Source: Arachnia propionica | GTDB lineage: Bacteria > Actinomycetota > Actinomycetes > Propionibacteriales > Propionibacteriaceae | Direction: 5' to 3' | DNA: 64,000 nt | Assembly (NCBI RefSeq): GCF_037055325.1 | Contig: NZ_CP146373.1 | Span: 1,674,001 to 1,738,000, forward strand | Part shown: positions 63,272-64,000 of the stretch, piece after piece | Numbering within the stretch: the stretch's first letter is position 1 | How the letters are laid out: every line of letters begins with the position of its first letter | Notes under the pieces: model-generated | What the model was told of the DNA's origin: nothing | Databases searched by the model: none | The model's input: only the letters and a program-made list of their open reading frames with translations | Translations under genes and position numbers: made by a program

Positions 63272-64000
63272 AACCGCACCCGCCACTCGTTCGAGCCTCA
63301 ATTTCGAAGAGTTCCTGAAGAAATACTCGATCGTCTTCATCCTGATCGGATTCGTGATCCTGCTCGGCATCATCACCGAGGGCCGGTTCCTGCAGCTGCA
63401 GAACCTCCTCAACGTCATCGTGCAGGTGGCTCCCATCGGCATCATCGGCCTCGGCATGATGGCGGCGATCATCACCAAGGGCATCGACCTGTCGGTCGGT
63501 GCCACCGCGGCCCTCGCCGCCGTCGTCGCCGCGTCCCTGGCTCAGCCTCCGGGCCCCAACACCTTCTTCCCCGGCCTGCCCGCCCTGCCGATCTTCGTGT
63601 CCGTGCTGGCGGCGCTGGTGGTGGGCACACTGGTCGGCACCATCGTCGGCAGCCTGGTGGCGGCCTTCCGGATCCCGCCGTTCGTCGCCACCCTCGGCAT
63701 GATGACCGCCGCCCGTGGAGCCGCGAACCTGTATACCGACGGTCGTCCGATCTCCGGAACCGCATGGAACTTCAACCTCATCGGACAGGGGATCACCCCC
63801 ATCATCATCCTGGCGCTCGCCGCCGGCGTGATGTGGTTCGTGCTGAACCGGACCCGTTTCGGACGTCACGTCTACGCCATCGGCGGCAACGAGATGGCCG
63901 CGAAGGTTTCCGGGATCTCGGTGCCGAAGACGCACCTCAAGATCTACGCCCTGATCGGTCTGTTGGCCGGGCTGGCGGGCGTGATCCTGACCGCCCGTAC
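63264..64000 (+). CDS. Sugar ABC transporter permease (RbsC type), 3' partial
   Basis: The ATG at 63264 lies within the end of the ATPase gene (8-bp overlap). The frame stays open to the window end, 245 codons. Several membrane spans are visible, with the RbsC-family motif [18 protein letters not shown] and the loop [16 protein letters not shown]. The missing C-terminus should be about 80-100 residues. Confidence 0.92.
   Translation, partial: MTETAPATRSSLNFEEFLKKYSIVFILIGFVILLGIITEGRFLQLQNLLNVIVQVAPIGIIGLGMMAAIITKGIDLSVGATAALAAVVAASLAQPPGPNTFFPGLPALPIFVSVLAALVVGTLVGTIVGSLVAAFRIPPFVATLGMMTAARGAANLYTDGRPISGTAWNFNLIGQGITPIIILALAAGVMWFVLNRTRFGRHVYAIGGNEMAAKVSGISVPKTHLKIYALIGLLAGLAGVILTAR

Overview
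The window is a 64 kb piece of a high-GC actinobacterial chromosome. Gene content and style point to the Propionibacteriaceae (an Arachnia- or Propionibacterium-like organism): GTG starts are common, genes often overlap by 4 bp (ATGA/GTGA), and there are actinobacterial Cys-Gln thioester surface proteins, a pta-ackA pair and cydABDC. The genus assignment is inference; no rRNA, tRNA or other definitive marker was seen. No CRISPR array, insertion sequence or prophage was recognised.

Left end (1-3.3 kb): the tail of one gene and two complete genes for secreted proteins. The two complete ones carry a TQXA-type thioester domain (Cys and Gln visible) followed by a Pro/Thr-rich stalk. All three proteins stop one or two residues after an LPxTG motif, so the usual membrane anchor of a sortase signal is missing. 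3.3-4.5 kb: a secreted serine beta-lactamase-like hydrolase. 4.7-13 kb: a leftward six-gene sugar operon (binding protein, two permeases, ROK kinase, M81-family protein, GH29 alpha-fucosidase), divergent from a ROK repressor, with a palindromic operator between them. 13-20 kb: endonuclease IV, aspartase, pta-ackA and a 5'-nucleotidase. 20.3-23.6 kb: a tight SDR-PlsC-AGPS operon that matches, enzyme for enzyme, the peroxisomal ether-lipid pathway of eukaryotes.

24-31.4 kb: a DUF559-type nuclease-like gene, a BlaI/MecI-type repressor and the divergent cytochrome bd operon cydABDC. 31.4-35 kb: an ABC exporter divergent from a two-component system, with 22-bp-spaced direct repeats between them. 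35-41 kb: a GltS-like transporter, a MerR regulator, a glycosyltransferase, and a TetR/MFS divergent pair with twin operators. 41.3-45.7 kb: a DUF348/G5/RlpA wall protein and a csoR-copZ-copA copper operon with a clear CsoR-type operator. 46-50 kb: dnaB preceded by helically phased TTCCACAG repeats, a vapBC pair, a TauE/SafE exporter and a Gfo/Idh/MocA dehydrogenase.

50.5-55.7 kb is the accessory-looking part: small membrane proteins, an ABC system whose permease is frameshifted at a run of seven G, a HipA kinase with an unusual HipB-position partner, and a DUF2087-like protein. 55.8-58.7 kb and 60.6-64 kb look like inositol or related polyol/sugar metabolism: two isomerase/epimerases around a dehydrogenase, then a ribose/inositol-type ABC transporter that runs off the window. 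An Na+/H+ antiporter lies between them. Intergenic copies of an imperfect repeat (core ggttga...gtcgaaacc) are scattered through the window, and a 36-bp near-palindrome occurs twice, each time upstream of a nuclease-type gene.
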